From Arthrobacter sp. ISL-28 (GTDB taxonomy: Bacteria; Actinomycetota; Actinomycetes; Actinomycetales; Micrococcaceae): a DNA stretch of 64,000 nt. The position numbers were made by a program, and so were the translations under genes. Location of the stretch: the NCBI RefSeq assembly GCF_018613875.1, contig NZ_JAGGPJ010000019.1:26227-90226 (forward strand). The letters run 5' to 3'. The notes under the pieces were generated by a model that worked only from the letters and a program-made list of their open reading frames with translations, was not told where the DNA came from and did not search any database. This document shows, in pieces, positions 35,675-44,199 of this stretch. How positions within the stretch are numbered: the stretch's first letter is position 1; each line of letters opens with the position of its first letter.

Positions 35675-35746
35675 TTGTCCCCACACTTATCCCCAAACTT
35701 ATCCACAGGATTTTCCACCGCGTTATCCACGCCTATATCCACAATC
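35675..35746 (+). repeat. DnaA-box-like array B, six units of exactly 12 bases
   Basis: 9-mers at 35675 TTGTCCCCA, 35687 TTATCCCCA, 35699 TTATCCACA, 35711 TTTTCCACC, 35723 TTATCCACG and 35735 ATATCCACA, head to tail with three-base spacers. One unit is a perfect DnaA box and most others are one base off. Same orientation and period as array A. Confidence 0.88.
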
Positions 35747-36463
35747 GGTCGCTGCCTTCCACATGCACTCGTTGCCCGAGACACGTGCATCCAGCGCAGA
35801 CCAAGCTCGAATGCACGGTCGAAGGGAAGCAAGAAGTAGAACCCTTCTCCATGGAGAGCCCTCGGAAAAGTGACCCAGCCATGGAAGATATCTGCCAGGT
35901 CCTTGCCGTTCCGGTGGTTGGGGAGCGTCCCAGGATCTGGGGCAGCTCGGCTGTCTTGATGGCATCAGCCTTGCTCCGCCACGGTGCTTTCAACAGCTCG
36001 ATCGTCAACGAGTGGTGGGCCACCACTGCGTGAGGTGTGAGCCATAAGGCATTCAACACCAGGTCCGTAGTATGAACGCTCACCACCAAGTGCCTGCAAT
36101 CCCCTGAGGAGCCGATTCTCACAGGCCGCGGGTACGTAGGGCGCACTCAGCCACACAAATAGGGCGCAGTATCCTGGTCTTCAGATCGGACAGACGCCAT
36201 GAATAAGGAAGACATTCCCCTGCCCTCGATCGTCCAGCTCTGGGGCAACCAGCAGAACTCCCGTTGCGTCAGAACGGGCATCGCATCACAACGCCCCTTC
36301 GGAGTGAGCGCTACTCCCGTTGCCGTGATAGACAGCTATCACGACGTCCGGCAGGGAAGACCCGATGTCGCGGTAACCAGCCCAGACAGTACCTAAGCGC
36401 CGTGAACGATCACGCCGTTCGGAAGATCAGCTCCGCCACACGCCGGCGCCGCTCCCCTCCGCA

Positions 36464-36520
36464 TTCTCGGGAGGCTACCTCGTTCTGGGGAGGCTGCTGC
36501 GCTCTGGGGAAGCTTCTTCC
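36464..36520. repeat. 19-base imperfect tandem repeat, three copies
   Basis: Units TTCTCGGGAGGCTACCTCG, TTCTGGGGAGGCTGCTGCG and CTCTGGGGAAGCTTCTTCC at 36464, 36483 and 36502. Confidence 0.75.
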
Positions 36521-36595
36521 CTCCTACTACGGGAGGGCACCGAATCTCCTCCTCCTTCAATAGCGCAGACTATTCATCTCACCATCCCACATCCT

Positions 36596-36609
36596 GTTTC
36601 ACGTGAAAC
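36596..36609. other. parS site 7
   Basis: Perfect 14-mer in a perfect 16-mer. Confidence 0.93.
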
Positions 36610-36622
36610 AGACCACGACTTG

Positions 36623-36636
36623 GTTTCACGTGAAAC
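36623..36636. other. parS site 8, 27 bases after site 7
   Basis: Perfect 14-mer, 14 of 16 extended. The closest pair in the cluster. Confidence 0.92.
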
Positions 36637-37340
36637 GGCAATGCAGCCAAGGTTGTGGTCGTCGGCAGCCCCTGAGCAGCGATTAGAAAGGTCCTGCAGA
36701 CATAGTGTTCATCGGTCCTAAAGTTCACGGGTCGGATAGTTCAAGCGACTCCGCAGGCACCCACCCTCGGACGTAGCATACGGCCGAGCTACAAGTGGGC
36801 CCACACTATTTTCTCTATAACTCGTGACATTTATGCGCCACACCTACCTTCTGCGCCACACCAGGCCGTACCAGGCTTCAGCGGCCGCACTCTCCTCGAA
36901 TGCTTTCTGCCCACCCACGTTCCCTGTTCCAAGATTCTCAATGCGGTCGGGGGAGCAAGAAGAACGGGAAGAAGCGAGGGAAGTCACGGCAGCCTCAACC
37001 TCGGATCTGTCGGCGGAAGATGTTGCGGATCGCACTCGGGTAGCTAGGTCCTACGCTTGAGAGTTTGGAATTTGAGGGTTTCCATTTGAGCCCCTGCGTG
37101 ACGGCGGCCCGAGATCATTTGGTGGACATACGACGCCAGCGCACTAGCTGCGTCCGCATCGGCGCACGGTGATTACACCCCTGCTGCTGCTAGGCGTGAG
37201 GCCTATCCTACCCAATGCCAATTAAGCAGCGTCGTTACATATGAACGACCCATTCCCCAAGCGATGAACGTTCAGAATTGCCAGAACGCAGACGCAGAGT
37301 GAACACGCTCAAGACTTCAGAAAACGTACCAACCGCGCAC

Positions 37341-37354
37341 GTTTCACGTGAAAC
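37341..37354. other. parS site 9
   Basis: Perfect 14-mer, 15 of 16 extended. Confidence 0.92.
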
Positions 37355-37485
37355 ACCCTCCCACGGGGTTCCGGTGCATTACCCCTCAGAGATTTCAGCA
37401 GTTGCGGTGCCTAAGCTTGGCTGGCGCTTCAGTGGTTCAGCGCTCCTTAAAATGCCAGCGTCAGAAACTTTGCAAACGCCCCGAG

Positions 37486-37519
37486 GAGCAGTCCACCATC
37501 GTGAGCAGTCCACCATCGT
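37486..37519. repeat. 17-base perfect tandem duplication
   Basis: GAGCAGTCCACCATCGT occurs twice without gap (37486-37502, 37503-37519). Confidence 0.9.
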
Positions 37520-37837
37520 GTCCGGGAGCTTTGGCGGACATGGATAACGGTGCACTCTGCGTGGCGGCGTGGGGACTTGTCCGGTCGGACCTTGCCGCAC
37601 GCCCCAGCGGAGGCCGGGGATAAGGGCGTCAAGGGGACAGGTGATCCTTTCACATCACAAAGCACTTCAGACAGCGCCAGGACTGATCTCTTCCGTCAAA
37701 TCGCTCGAGTTTGATCCGTGGCGCGACGAGAATATTGCAGTGGCCCGGCGAGAAGCAACAACATGATAGTCCCGGCCGAGAACAACAACTTGCCATGATA
37801 AACGGGCAATCCACACTACCTGCAGCCATCTTGGCCG

Positions 37838-37851
37838 GTTTCACGTGAAAC
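37838..37851. other. parS site 10
   Basis: Perfect 14-mer in the first copy of the duplication; 14 of 16 extended. Confidence 0.92.
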
Positions 37852-38060
37852 CATGCACCTGCGCGAGGATTTGAAACCTATCTCCAGGACAAAGCACCAA
37901 CGAATCGAGCGCAGATCGGGCACTGCGAAGGAATGGTTTGCACGATTAGATCGCTCGCATCTGGGTCGACGAGCAGAGACAGCACGATAGTCCAGACCGA
38001 GAACTCCACACTTGCACTCAGAAGCGGGCGAGCAACACCACCTGCGGGGGACTCTGCCCT

Positions 38061-38074
38061 GTTTCACGTGAAAC
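38061..38074. other. parS site 11
   Basis: Perfect 14-mer in the second copy of the duplication; 15 of 16 extended. Last intergenic site, about 1 kb from the parB end. Confidence 0.92.
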
Positions 38075-39042
38075 CGTGCCCCTGCATGAGGATCCGAAAC
38101 CTACCTCCAGGACAAAAGACCCTGCGCAGGAGTGTTTGGACCCCTGAAAAGCCGTGGTTTCCGCTCACAAAGGGGGTTTCAATCAGCGACCACGCCGTTA
38201 GCGCAAGAACTTGTTACGGGGAACCACATGTCCCTTTGCTGCAAAAGGACGTAAGCCTACATTCACGCCCACCTCTTAGCCTGAAACCTGTGGAAAGCAC
38301 CGATCTGGACCTAGAATGAGCGGGCAGGCTTGCCCAGATCAGAGAGCGCGCCTACACGTCCATGCAGCTGCCTTGAGCGCTACTTCACTCTCTTCTGTCT
38401 GTTAGAGGCCGAGAAGGCCCACTCAGAGCTGCAGAAGAACGATTAACGCAGCATCCCTGGAGTACCTGCTAGCGCCGGATGGCTGCCAGGGAGGAGTTGG
38501 AATATCTACATAGCGATGCATTTCGCTCAAAAAGACCAGCGAACAACTACGATAAAAGGCCATCGCGTCACTAGAAGGCCATCACGGAACTGAATTCGAA
38601 CCAAATGGGCATTACATGGTGCCCATCGCTATAGGCCGCTACACCCGCATTCTAGTGCCCGGAACATCGCCTGTTTCAGTTGTCGCGCTGCAAGCTGACC
38701 CGATCCGCACATACCGAGGGAGTCCAGAGCAGACGTGAAAAATCGTCCACGCACATCCAGCGCGGGCGGATCTCCCTTGTCTTCCATGCCGGCTGGGGCC
38801 CCTCCTTCATGCCGTCTAGCTTTTGGAAATCCACCTATTCAGCTCCCATGCCTCGCTTCTTACCGCAGAAACAACCCAAGTAGCAGAAACCCAGCGATCC
38901 AGCACCAGCTCCCGAACCCGAGAAGATCAACCCCTAGGGAACCGGCAGTCCACGCCAGGAACTCCACCTACCGAGCCAACACGGCGCGAATCACGCCACA
39001 CAGAACCGATCACAGGGTAGAACGCCGCATAAGCCGGCGCAC

Positions 39043-39076
39043 AAAAAAGGGGTCCGTTTCACATGAAACGAACCCC
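39043..39076 (-). terminator. parB terminator containing a one-base-off parS
   Basis: Read on the minus strand, GGGGTTCGTTTCA pairs with TGAAACGGACCCC (12 Watson-Crick pairs and one wobble, though the innermost cannot close over two bases), followed by TTTTTT at 39048-39043. The stem centre is GTTTCACATGAAAC on the plus strand (39056-39069), a parS palindrome with one substitution. Confidence 0.85.
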
Positions 39077-39084
39077 TCCATTGT

Positions 39085-39122
39085 TCAGCGTCTAACTTTC
39101 GGATCAGCGTCTAACTTTCGGA
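39085..39122. repeat. 19-base perfect duplication across the parB stop
   Basis: TCAGCGTCTAACTTTCGGA twice in tandem (39085-39103, 39104-39122). The right-hand copy contains the parB stop codon. Confidence 0.9.
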
Positions 39123-40367
39123 TCCAGGCGCCAAAACATCCATAATCCGGTTGAGGTCTTCGACGCTCGCGAACTCGATGCTGACGCGGCCCTTACGCGC
39201 TCCCAGCGAAATCTTCACGTTGGTGTCCAGACGATCCGAAAGGGATGAGGCCAAGTAGTCCAGGCGCTCATGCCGCGCGCCGGGACGCGGGATGTTGTTT
39301 TTAGCGGGGGTTGCCGGATCCCGGTGAAGTGTGACTGCTTCCTCGGTGGCGCGCACCGACATACCCTCGGCCACAATGCGCTGGGCGAGACGTTCCATGG
39401 CCGCGGCATCCGGCAGGGAAAGAAGTGCTCGGGCATGGCCGGCGGAAAGAACGTTGGCAGCCACCCGACGCTGAACTAGAGGAGGAAGCTTGAGCAGGCG
39501 AAGTGTATTCGACACCTGCGGGCGGGAGCGTCCGATGCGGTCCGCCAGCTGTTCATGGGTGGTGCCGAAATCCTCGAGCAGCTGCTGGTAGGCTGCGGCC
39601 TCTTCCAGCGGATTCAGCTGACTACGGTGCAGGTTCTCCAACAGCGCATCGCGCAGAAGATCATCATCCGTGGTGTCCCGAACGATTGCCGGGATAGTAG
39701 CCAGTCCGGCAGCCTGAACTGCCCTCCAACGACGCTCGCCCATGACGAGCTCGTAGGGTTCTCCACCTTTTTCGGTTGAAGTGCGGACCACAATTGGCTG
39801 GAGGACGCCTATTTCCCGAACGGAGTGAACAAGCTCCGCCATGTCGTCTTCGTCGAAGACGGTACGGGGCTGTTTTCGGTTCGGATGGATGTCCGTGACC
39901 GGAATTTCTGCGAACCGGACTCCGGGTACTTCAACGAGCTCGACGTCGTCACGAGATGCTGACGCGGAGCCGTTGCGAGAAGCGACCTCCGGCGTGTTGG
40001 CTTCAACATCAGCCTGTCCTTCGGCGGCACCGGAAGACTGTGGCTTCCCGCTCGAATCGGAATCCGCTTCCTTGTCAGCCACGTTGGTGGGCGTCGCTCC
40101 CGATTTCGTACTGGCGGACCGAGTATTGGCTGACGGCGACTCATCGGCCTTGCCAGCTACAGCCGGCTTGGGTTCGTCAACAGCGGCAGCTGCTTCAGAG
40201 TCGATGGCCTCTGTGGCCGGCACGGCAGCGCGCTCAGTCTTGCGTGCTTCCGGAAAGAACAGATCCACTGGGCGTGACGGCGCTGCCCCGTCAACGGAAG
40301 CGCTGGCGGCGGAACTTGGAATGAGTGCGCCAAGTCCGCGACCGAGCCCGCGTCGCTTATCGCTCAT
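39111..40367 (-). CDS. parB: Chromosome partitioning protein ParB
   Basis: 418 residues from [17 protein letters not shown]; the start has GGAGGG eight bases ahead, and the open frame to 40481 is ignored. The N-terminal [13 protein letters not shown] is the ParA-stimulating motif. A Ser/Ala/Glu-rich linker of over 100 residues follows, longer than in most ParBs. The CTP-binding/parS-clamp domain contains [24 protein letters not shown] and [15 protein letters not shown]. Then a helix-turn-helix ([22 protein letters not shown]) and a C-terminal dimer domain. It loads at parS, spreads, recruits SMC and is moved by ParA. It is the last gene of the operon that starts near rpmH. Confidence 0.97.
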   Translation of the reverse strand: MSDKRRGLGRGLGALIPSSAASASVDGAAPSRPVDLFFPEARKTERAAVPATEAIDSEAAAAVDEPKPAVAGKADESPSANTRSASTKSGATPTNVADKEADSDSSGKPQSSGAAEGQADVEANTPEVASRNGSASASRDDVELVEVPGVRFAEIPVTDIHPNRKQPRTVFDEDDMAELVHSVREIGVLQPIVVRTSTEKGGEPYELVMGERRWRAVQAAGLATIPAIVRDTTDDDLLRDALLENLHRSQLNPLEEAAAYQQLLEDFGTTHEQLADRIGRSRPQVSNTLRLLKLPPLVQRRVAANVLSAGHARALLSLPDAAAMERLAQRIVAEGMSVRATEEAVTLHRDPATPAKNNIPRPGARHERLDYLASSLSDRLDTNVKISLGARKGRVSIEFASVEDLNRIMDVLAPGSES

Positions 40368-40434
40368 GGATAAATCCCTCCATCGGAAGAGCCCGGCTAG
40401 GCCAGGCTCCGGCTGTTGCAGTGTTTGGAAAATT

Positions 40435-41490
40435 CTAACGCTCAGCGATTTCCGCTGCGGCTTCCAGATACGAAAGGGCACCGCTGGAGGATGGATCGTA
40501 AGTCATGACGGTCTGCTGGTAGCTCGGTGCTTCGGAGATCCGCACGGAGCGGGGGACAACTGCTCCCAGCACCTGGTTCGGGAAATGCTGGCGAACCTCA
40601 GCGGCCACCTGTGCTGCCAGGTTGGTGCGGCCGTCATACATGGTGAGCAGGATGGTGGATACGACCAGATCAGCGTTCAGATGCTTCTGGATCATTTCGA
40701 TGTTCTTCAGGAGCTGGCTTAGCCCCTCAAGGGCGTAGTACTCGCACTGAATGGGAATCAGGACTTCGCCGGCAGCGCAGAAGGCGTTGACGGTCAGCAG
40801 TCCAAGGCTCGGCGGGCAGTCGATGAAAATGTAGTCCAGCCGCGGCTCGCCCTTTTTCTCGCGAACCTTCGCATACACGTCGATTGCACGGCGGAGACGC
40901 TGTTCCCTGGCCACGAGGGAGACAAGCTCGATCTCGGCTCCGGCAAGATGGATCGTGGCCGGGGCGCAGATGAGGTTGCTGATATCGGGGCACTGCGCAA
41001 TGACATCCTCAAGAGCAACATCATTGATCAGGACGTCGTAAATGCTGTCCACGTCCGCGTGGTGCTCAATGCCCAGGGCTGTGGAGGCATTGCCCTGTGG
41101 GTCGATGTCAATGACCAGAACGTTGAGTCCAGCCGCGGCCAAGGCCGCAGCGATGTTGACGGTCGTGGTGGTCTTACCCACGCCACCCTTTTGATTTGAA
41201 ACCGTGAAGACGCGGGTCTTCTCGGGCTTCGGAAGCTCGCGGCCCAGCAGCCTTTCGCGGCGTCTGTTCTCGTGCGCCAGCTCCCGGGCAATGGGGCTCG
41301 AGTCGTCCAACGTATCCAGAACGTTGGATTCGTCCAGCGTTTCACGTGGAACCTTGGCGAGATTTGTCTTTTCTGCAACCGGATTCAGGTGATTCAAGGC
41401 CGCAGCGATGGTGGGTCCAGCAACGGCGCGTGCCGACCCCAAAGACACAAACGGGGGGATCCGTTGTGTGAAGGTTTCGCTACTGGTCAC
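40435..41490 (-). CDS. parA: Chromosome partitioning ATPase ParA
   Basis: 351 residues. Deviant Walker [23 protein letters not shown], Walker [13 protein letters not shown], and C-terminal [14 protein letters not shown] end. It has an N-terminal extension of about 95 residues before the Walker A, as in many actinobacterial ParAs; residues VPRETL in it are encoded by a parS-like palindrome (41339-41352). It forms the nucleoid-bound gradient that pulls ParB-parS complexes. It lies 67 bases upstream of parB and 86 bases after rsmG. Confidence 0.97.
   Translation of the reverse strand: MTSSETFTQRIPPFVSLGSARAVAGPTIAAALNHLNPVAEKTNLAKVPRETLDESNVLDTLDDSSPIARELAHENRRRERLLGRELPKPEKTRVFTVSNQKGGVGKTTTTVNIAAALAAAGLNVLVIDIDPQGNASTALGIEHHADVDSIYDVLINDVALEDVIAQCPDISNLICAPATIHLAGAEIELVSLVAREQRLRRAIDVYAKVREKKGEPRLDYIFIDCPPSLGLLTVNAFCAAGEVLIPIQCEYYALEGLSQLLKNIEMIQKHLNADLVVSTILLTMYDGRTNLAAQVAAEVRQHFPNQVLGAVVPRSVRISEAPSYQQTVMTYDPSSSGALSYLEAAAEIAER
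41339..41352. other. parS variant inside parA
   Basis: GTTTCACGTGGAAC differs from the palindrome at one base. Its reverse complement GTTCCACGTGAAAC is a natural, functional Bacillus subtilis parS form, so binding is plausible. Confidence 0.7.
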
Positions 41491-41576
41491 TGGGACACAC
41501 TCACTCTCGTTCGGCTTTTGCTGCCGCTCTCTAGCCTAACCGCTTCATCATCAAGACCTGCGGCACCGGGCCTGGA

Positions 41577-42227
41577 CTAGGCGATCTTTTGGGACTTCTT
41601 CACTACGATACGCACCACGGTGGTGGGCTCTTCCAGCAGATTCTGGCCAACGGTGACGACCGAGGTCTCTACCCCACCCAGCTTACGAATGACCTTCGCG
41701 GCCTTCTGGATTTCCTCTGCCGCACTGCGTCCCTTGATGGCAACGACTTCGCCTTCCCCGTCAAGAAGCGGAATGGTGAGCCCGGCCAAGTTGCTCAGGG
41801 CTGACACCGCGCGGGCTGTGACGACATCGGCCTTGACCATACCTACGGCAAGCTCGGCCCGGGTGCGCATGATGGTGACATTGCTCAGTCCGAGGTCGTC
41901 AACGACTTCCTGGAGCCAGATCACCCGGCGTTCCAACGGTTCGATGAGCGTAAGCTCCAGATCCGGACGGGCGATGGCAAGGCAGAGGCCGGGCAACCCG
42001 GCGCCGCTGCCGACGTCGGCAACGTGGCTTCCCTGCGCGATTTCACTCTCGATGACAGCACAGTTCAGGACGTGCCGTCCCCACAGCCGGGGTATTTCCC
42101 GCGGGCCAATGAGGCCGCGTTCAGTACCCGACGTTGCGAGGTGCTCGACGTACCGTTCCGCCAAGCCCAGGCGGTCGCCGAAGATCTTCTCCGCCGCCTG
42201 GCGCTCAGCTGCCGTAATTTCAACCAT
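41577..42227 (-). CDS. rsmG: 16S rRNA (guanine-N7)-methyltransferase RsmG
   Basis: 216 residues. SAM-binding motif VADVGSGAGLPGLCLAIARP at about residues 70-90, and LIEPLERRVIWLQEVVDDLGL typical of GidB/RsmG; VTARAVSALSNL is the family C-terminal motif. Methylates G527 of 16S rRNA; loss gives low-level streptomycin resistance in other bacteria. It lies between jag and parA, the conserved order. Confidence 0.96.
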   Translation of the reverse strand: MVEITAAERQAAEKIFGDRLGLAERYVEHLATSGTERGLIGPREIPRLWGRHVLNCAVIESEIAQGSHVADVGSGAGLPGLCLAIARPDLELTLIEPLERRVIWLQEVVDDLGLSNVTIMRTRAELAVGMVKADVVTARAVSALSNLAGLTIPLLDGEGEVVAIKGRSAAEEIQKAAKVIRKLGGVETSVVTVGQNLLEEPTTVVRIVVKKSQKIA

Positions 42228-42246
42228 CAGTCAGTCAGCCGGCGCT

Positions 42247-42813
42247 TCAGTCAGCAGAGACGACGATATGGCGGCCAGCACCTTCGCCTTCGGACTCGCT
42301 CACGAATCCCAGATCAGCAACGACGTCGTGGACGATCTTGCGCTCGTAGGCACTCATCGGCTCCAGAGCGACGGTTTCACCGGTTTCCTTGACGGTGGCC
42401 ACGGCATCCTCGGCAATTTTCTGCAGGTGGCCGGCGCGTTCCTTGCGGTATCCGTTGATGTCGAGCACGAGGCGGGAGCGGTTTTCTGTCGCAGAAAGAA
42501 CGCACAGGCGCGTCAGTTCCTGAAGAGCCTCGAGAACTTCACCGTCACGGCCCACGAGGCTTTCCAGCCTCGCCGATTCCTCCTCGGTAACGATGGAGAT
42601 GTAGGTGCGTCCATTGCGGACCTCGATGTCGATATCGCCGTCGATGTCGGCAATGTCGAGCAGCTCCTCAAGGTAGTCAGCCGCGACGTCGCCTTCTTCT
42701 TCCAGACGGCTCACGGCTGTGCCCTTATCGGCCGCAGTCCCGGCCTCGGCTGCGTTGTCCTGGTCTTCGCTGATTTCAGCGGAAAGTGCGTGCTCTGAGC
42801 TTTCAACAGACAT
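42247..42813 (-). CDS. Jag/KhpB-like KH-R3H RNA-binding protein
   Basis: 188 residues. Acidic N-terminal tail (about 50 residues), a KH domain (VRNGRTYISIVTEEESARLESLVGRDGEVLEAL), DINGYRKERAGHL and a C-terminal R3H domain (EPMSAYERKIVHDVVADLG). Binds RNA as partner of KhpA elsewhere and is always next to yidC. Its start overlaps the yidC stop by one base. Confidence 0.93.
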   Translation of the reverse strand: MSVESSEHALSAEISEDQDNAAEAGTAADKGTAVSRLEEEGDVAADYLEELLDIADIDGDIDIEVRNGRTYISIVTEEESARLESLVGRDGEVLEALQELTRLCVLSATENRSRLVLDINGYRKERAGHLQKIAEDAVATVKETGETVALEPMSAYERKIVHDVVADLGFVSESEGEGAGRHIVVSAD

Positions 42814-43787
42814 TACTTCTTCTTCCTGTTCTTACGTTGTGGCTGGATGCGCTGGCTCTTGGCCTGCGCTACTGCAGCTGCAGCGGCGGCCTCTGCCTCG
42901 ACGTCGACCTTCTTGCTTCCCAGGATGGGGAGGGCCGGAAGGCCCTTGGCGGCGCGGCGCTCGGCGAGAGCCTTGGCGGCGGGGGAACCCGGCGTCGGCA
43001 TACGGCGGATCACGAAGAACTGCTGACCCATGGTCCACAGGTTTGTGGTGGTCCAGTAGATGAGGACACCGATGGGGAAGTTGATGCCGCCCACGCCGAA
43101 GACGACGGGCAGGATGTAGAGCATCATTTTCTGCTGGCGCATGAACGGGCTCGCCATGGCCTCTTCGGACATGTTCTTGGCCATGATCTGCTTCTGCGTG
43201 ATGAACTGCGAGGCCGTCATGGCCAGGATCATCACGATGGTCAGGACCGTAACCGCGACAGGGTTGCCTTCGGGGTTATGAAGCAGCGTTGCCGACAGCG
43301 GGGCACCGAAGATGGTGGACTCATCGAACTGTGCCACCTGATCGTGGCTCATGGCACCGATGCCGAGACCCTTGTCACGGGCGCCGCTGATGCCCGACAG
43401 CACCTGGAACAAGGCAAAGAAGAACGGCATCTGGATAAGCATGGGCAAACAGGCGGAGAACGGGTTGGTGCCGTGCTTCTTGTACAGGGTCATCTGTTCC
43501 TGGGCCATGGCCTGGCGGGACAGCTGGTCAGTCTTCCCCTTGTACTTTTCCTGCAGTTTCTTCAGGTCAGGCTGCAGGAGCTGCATGCCGCGCTGTGCCT
43601 TGATCTGCTTGACGAAGACGGGGATGAGGGCGGCACGGATCACCAGCACCAGCCCGATGATGGACAGCGTCCAGGTCCAGCCGCTGGCCTCGGGCAGCCC
43701 GATGCTGCTCAGGCCCTCATGGAAGCCCACCATGATGATGGACACAAGCCATTTGAACGGAAACATGATTGTTTCAAAGAAGTCCAT
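42813..43787 (-). CDS. yidC: Membrane protein insertase YidC
   Basis: 324 residues, the short Gram-positive/actinobacterial form without a large periplasmic domain. Five helix regions, with LVLVIRAALIPVFVKQIKAQRGMQLLQPDLKKL for the first core helix (its Arg lies in the hydrophilic groove), and MPFFFALFQVLSG. A very basic tail (QPQRKNRKKK) probably touches the ribosome. It inserts and folds membrane proteins with or without SecYEG. Between yidD (16 bases) and jag. Confidence 0.96.
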   Translation of the reverse strand: MDFFETIMFPFKWLVSIIMVGFHEGLSSIGLPEASGWTWTLSIIGLVLVIRAALIPVFVKQIKAQRGMQLLQPDLKKLQEKYKGKTDQLSRQAMAQEQMTLYKKHGTNPFSACLPMLIQMPFFFALFQVLSGISGARDKGLGIGAMSHDQVAQFDESTIFGAPLSATLLHNPEGNPVAVTVLTIVMILAMTASQFITQKQIMAKNMSEEAMASPFMRQQKMMLYILPVVFGVGGINFPIGVLIYWTTTNLWTMGQQFFVIRRMPTPGSPAAKALAERRAAKGLPALPILGSKKVDVEAEAAAAAAVAQAKSQRIQPQRKNRKKK

Positions 43788-43803
43788 ACGATATCCCTAT
43801 TCG

Positions 43804-44199
43804 TCAGGCCGCAGTGCGGCCTTCTTCATCAGTCCGAGCAGCCAGGTACTTGTCCGGGTTGTTCAGCACAACAATTGTGGGGGTCTGGTTTTCAGGCCAT
43901 TCCCGGTGGCCGGCGGGGACATGGTCCACGCCGCCGGCATTCCATGGATGGCAGCGCACCAGACGCTTCGCCGCGAGCCAGCTTCCCTTGACGGCACCGT
44001 GAACGGTGATGGCCTCAAGCGCATATGCCGAGCACGAAGGAAAAAAGCGGCAGACCTGGCCGTACAAGGGTGAAATCACCTTGCGGTAGGCCAGGAGCAG
44101 AAGAATGAGGATATTGCGCGGCAGGTTCCAGATGAATCTGCCGGCAGCCGCTGCTGCGGACTTTGAAGAACGGACGACGGCGGCAGTCAGGTCAAGCAC
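43804..44199 (-). CDS. yidD: Membrane protein insertion efficiency factor YidD
   Basis: 131 residues from the GTG at 44199, preferred over the ATG at 44253 because AAGGGA stands six bases ahead and the overlap with rnpA falls to 8 bases. The family core LAYRKVISPLYGQVCRFFPSCSAYALEAI with the conserved Cys pair is clear, followed by LVRCHPWNAGGVDHVP. A small peripheral membrane protein thought to help YidC. The C-terminal tail is somewhat longer than usual. Confidence 0.94.
   Translation of the reverse strand: MLDLTAAVVRSSKSAAAAAGRFIWNLPRNILILLLLAYRKVISPLYGQVCRFFPSCSAYALEAITVHGAVKGSWLAAKRLVRCHPWNAGGVDHVPAGHREWPENQTPTIVVLNNPDKYLAARTDEEGRTAA

Larger units (their letters stand above)
37746..38116. 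repeat. Diverged ~150-base duplication, each copy with a parS
   Basis: Copies 37746-37893 and 37967-38116 line up at an offset of 221-223 bases. Shared blocks in the same order are GATAGTCC, CCGAGAAC, CTTG, the parS, GAGGAT, GAAACCTA and CTCCAGGACAAA. Only the parS palindrome and short blocks are unchanged between copies. Confidence 0.85.
31777..39042. other. Gene-poor parS / DnaA-box desert
   Basis: About 7.3 kb between trxA and parB with no convincing protein gene on either strand: open frames are short, overlap each other and lack family features. Base composition looks lower in GC than the flanks (29 of 60 at 38521-38580 against 38 of 60 in gyrB at 53101-53160). It contains 11 perfect parS palindromes, two DnaA-box arrays, four kinds of short tandem repeat and a diverged 150-base duplication. 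No tRNA, IS element or RNA gene was recognised. Mycobacteria and many relatives have a CwlM-type amidase gene between trxA and parB; it is absent here. Confidence 0.8.

Noticed and set aside
35283..35746. DnaA-box arrays considered as iterons of an integrated plasmid
   Set aside because: No replication initiator, relaxase or integrase gene lies anywhere in the desert, and the 9-mer equals the chromosomal DnaA box.
36199..36396. 65-codon plus-strand ORF starting MNKEDIPLPS
   Set aside because: No ribosome binding site, no family features, located in repeat-rich non-coding DNA.
32000..39000. Peptides such as FHVK or VSRET recurring in many short frames of the desert
   Set aside because: They are simply translations of the parS palindrome in different frames, not a repeated protein motif.
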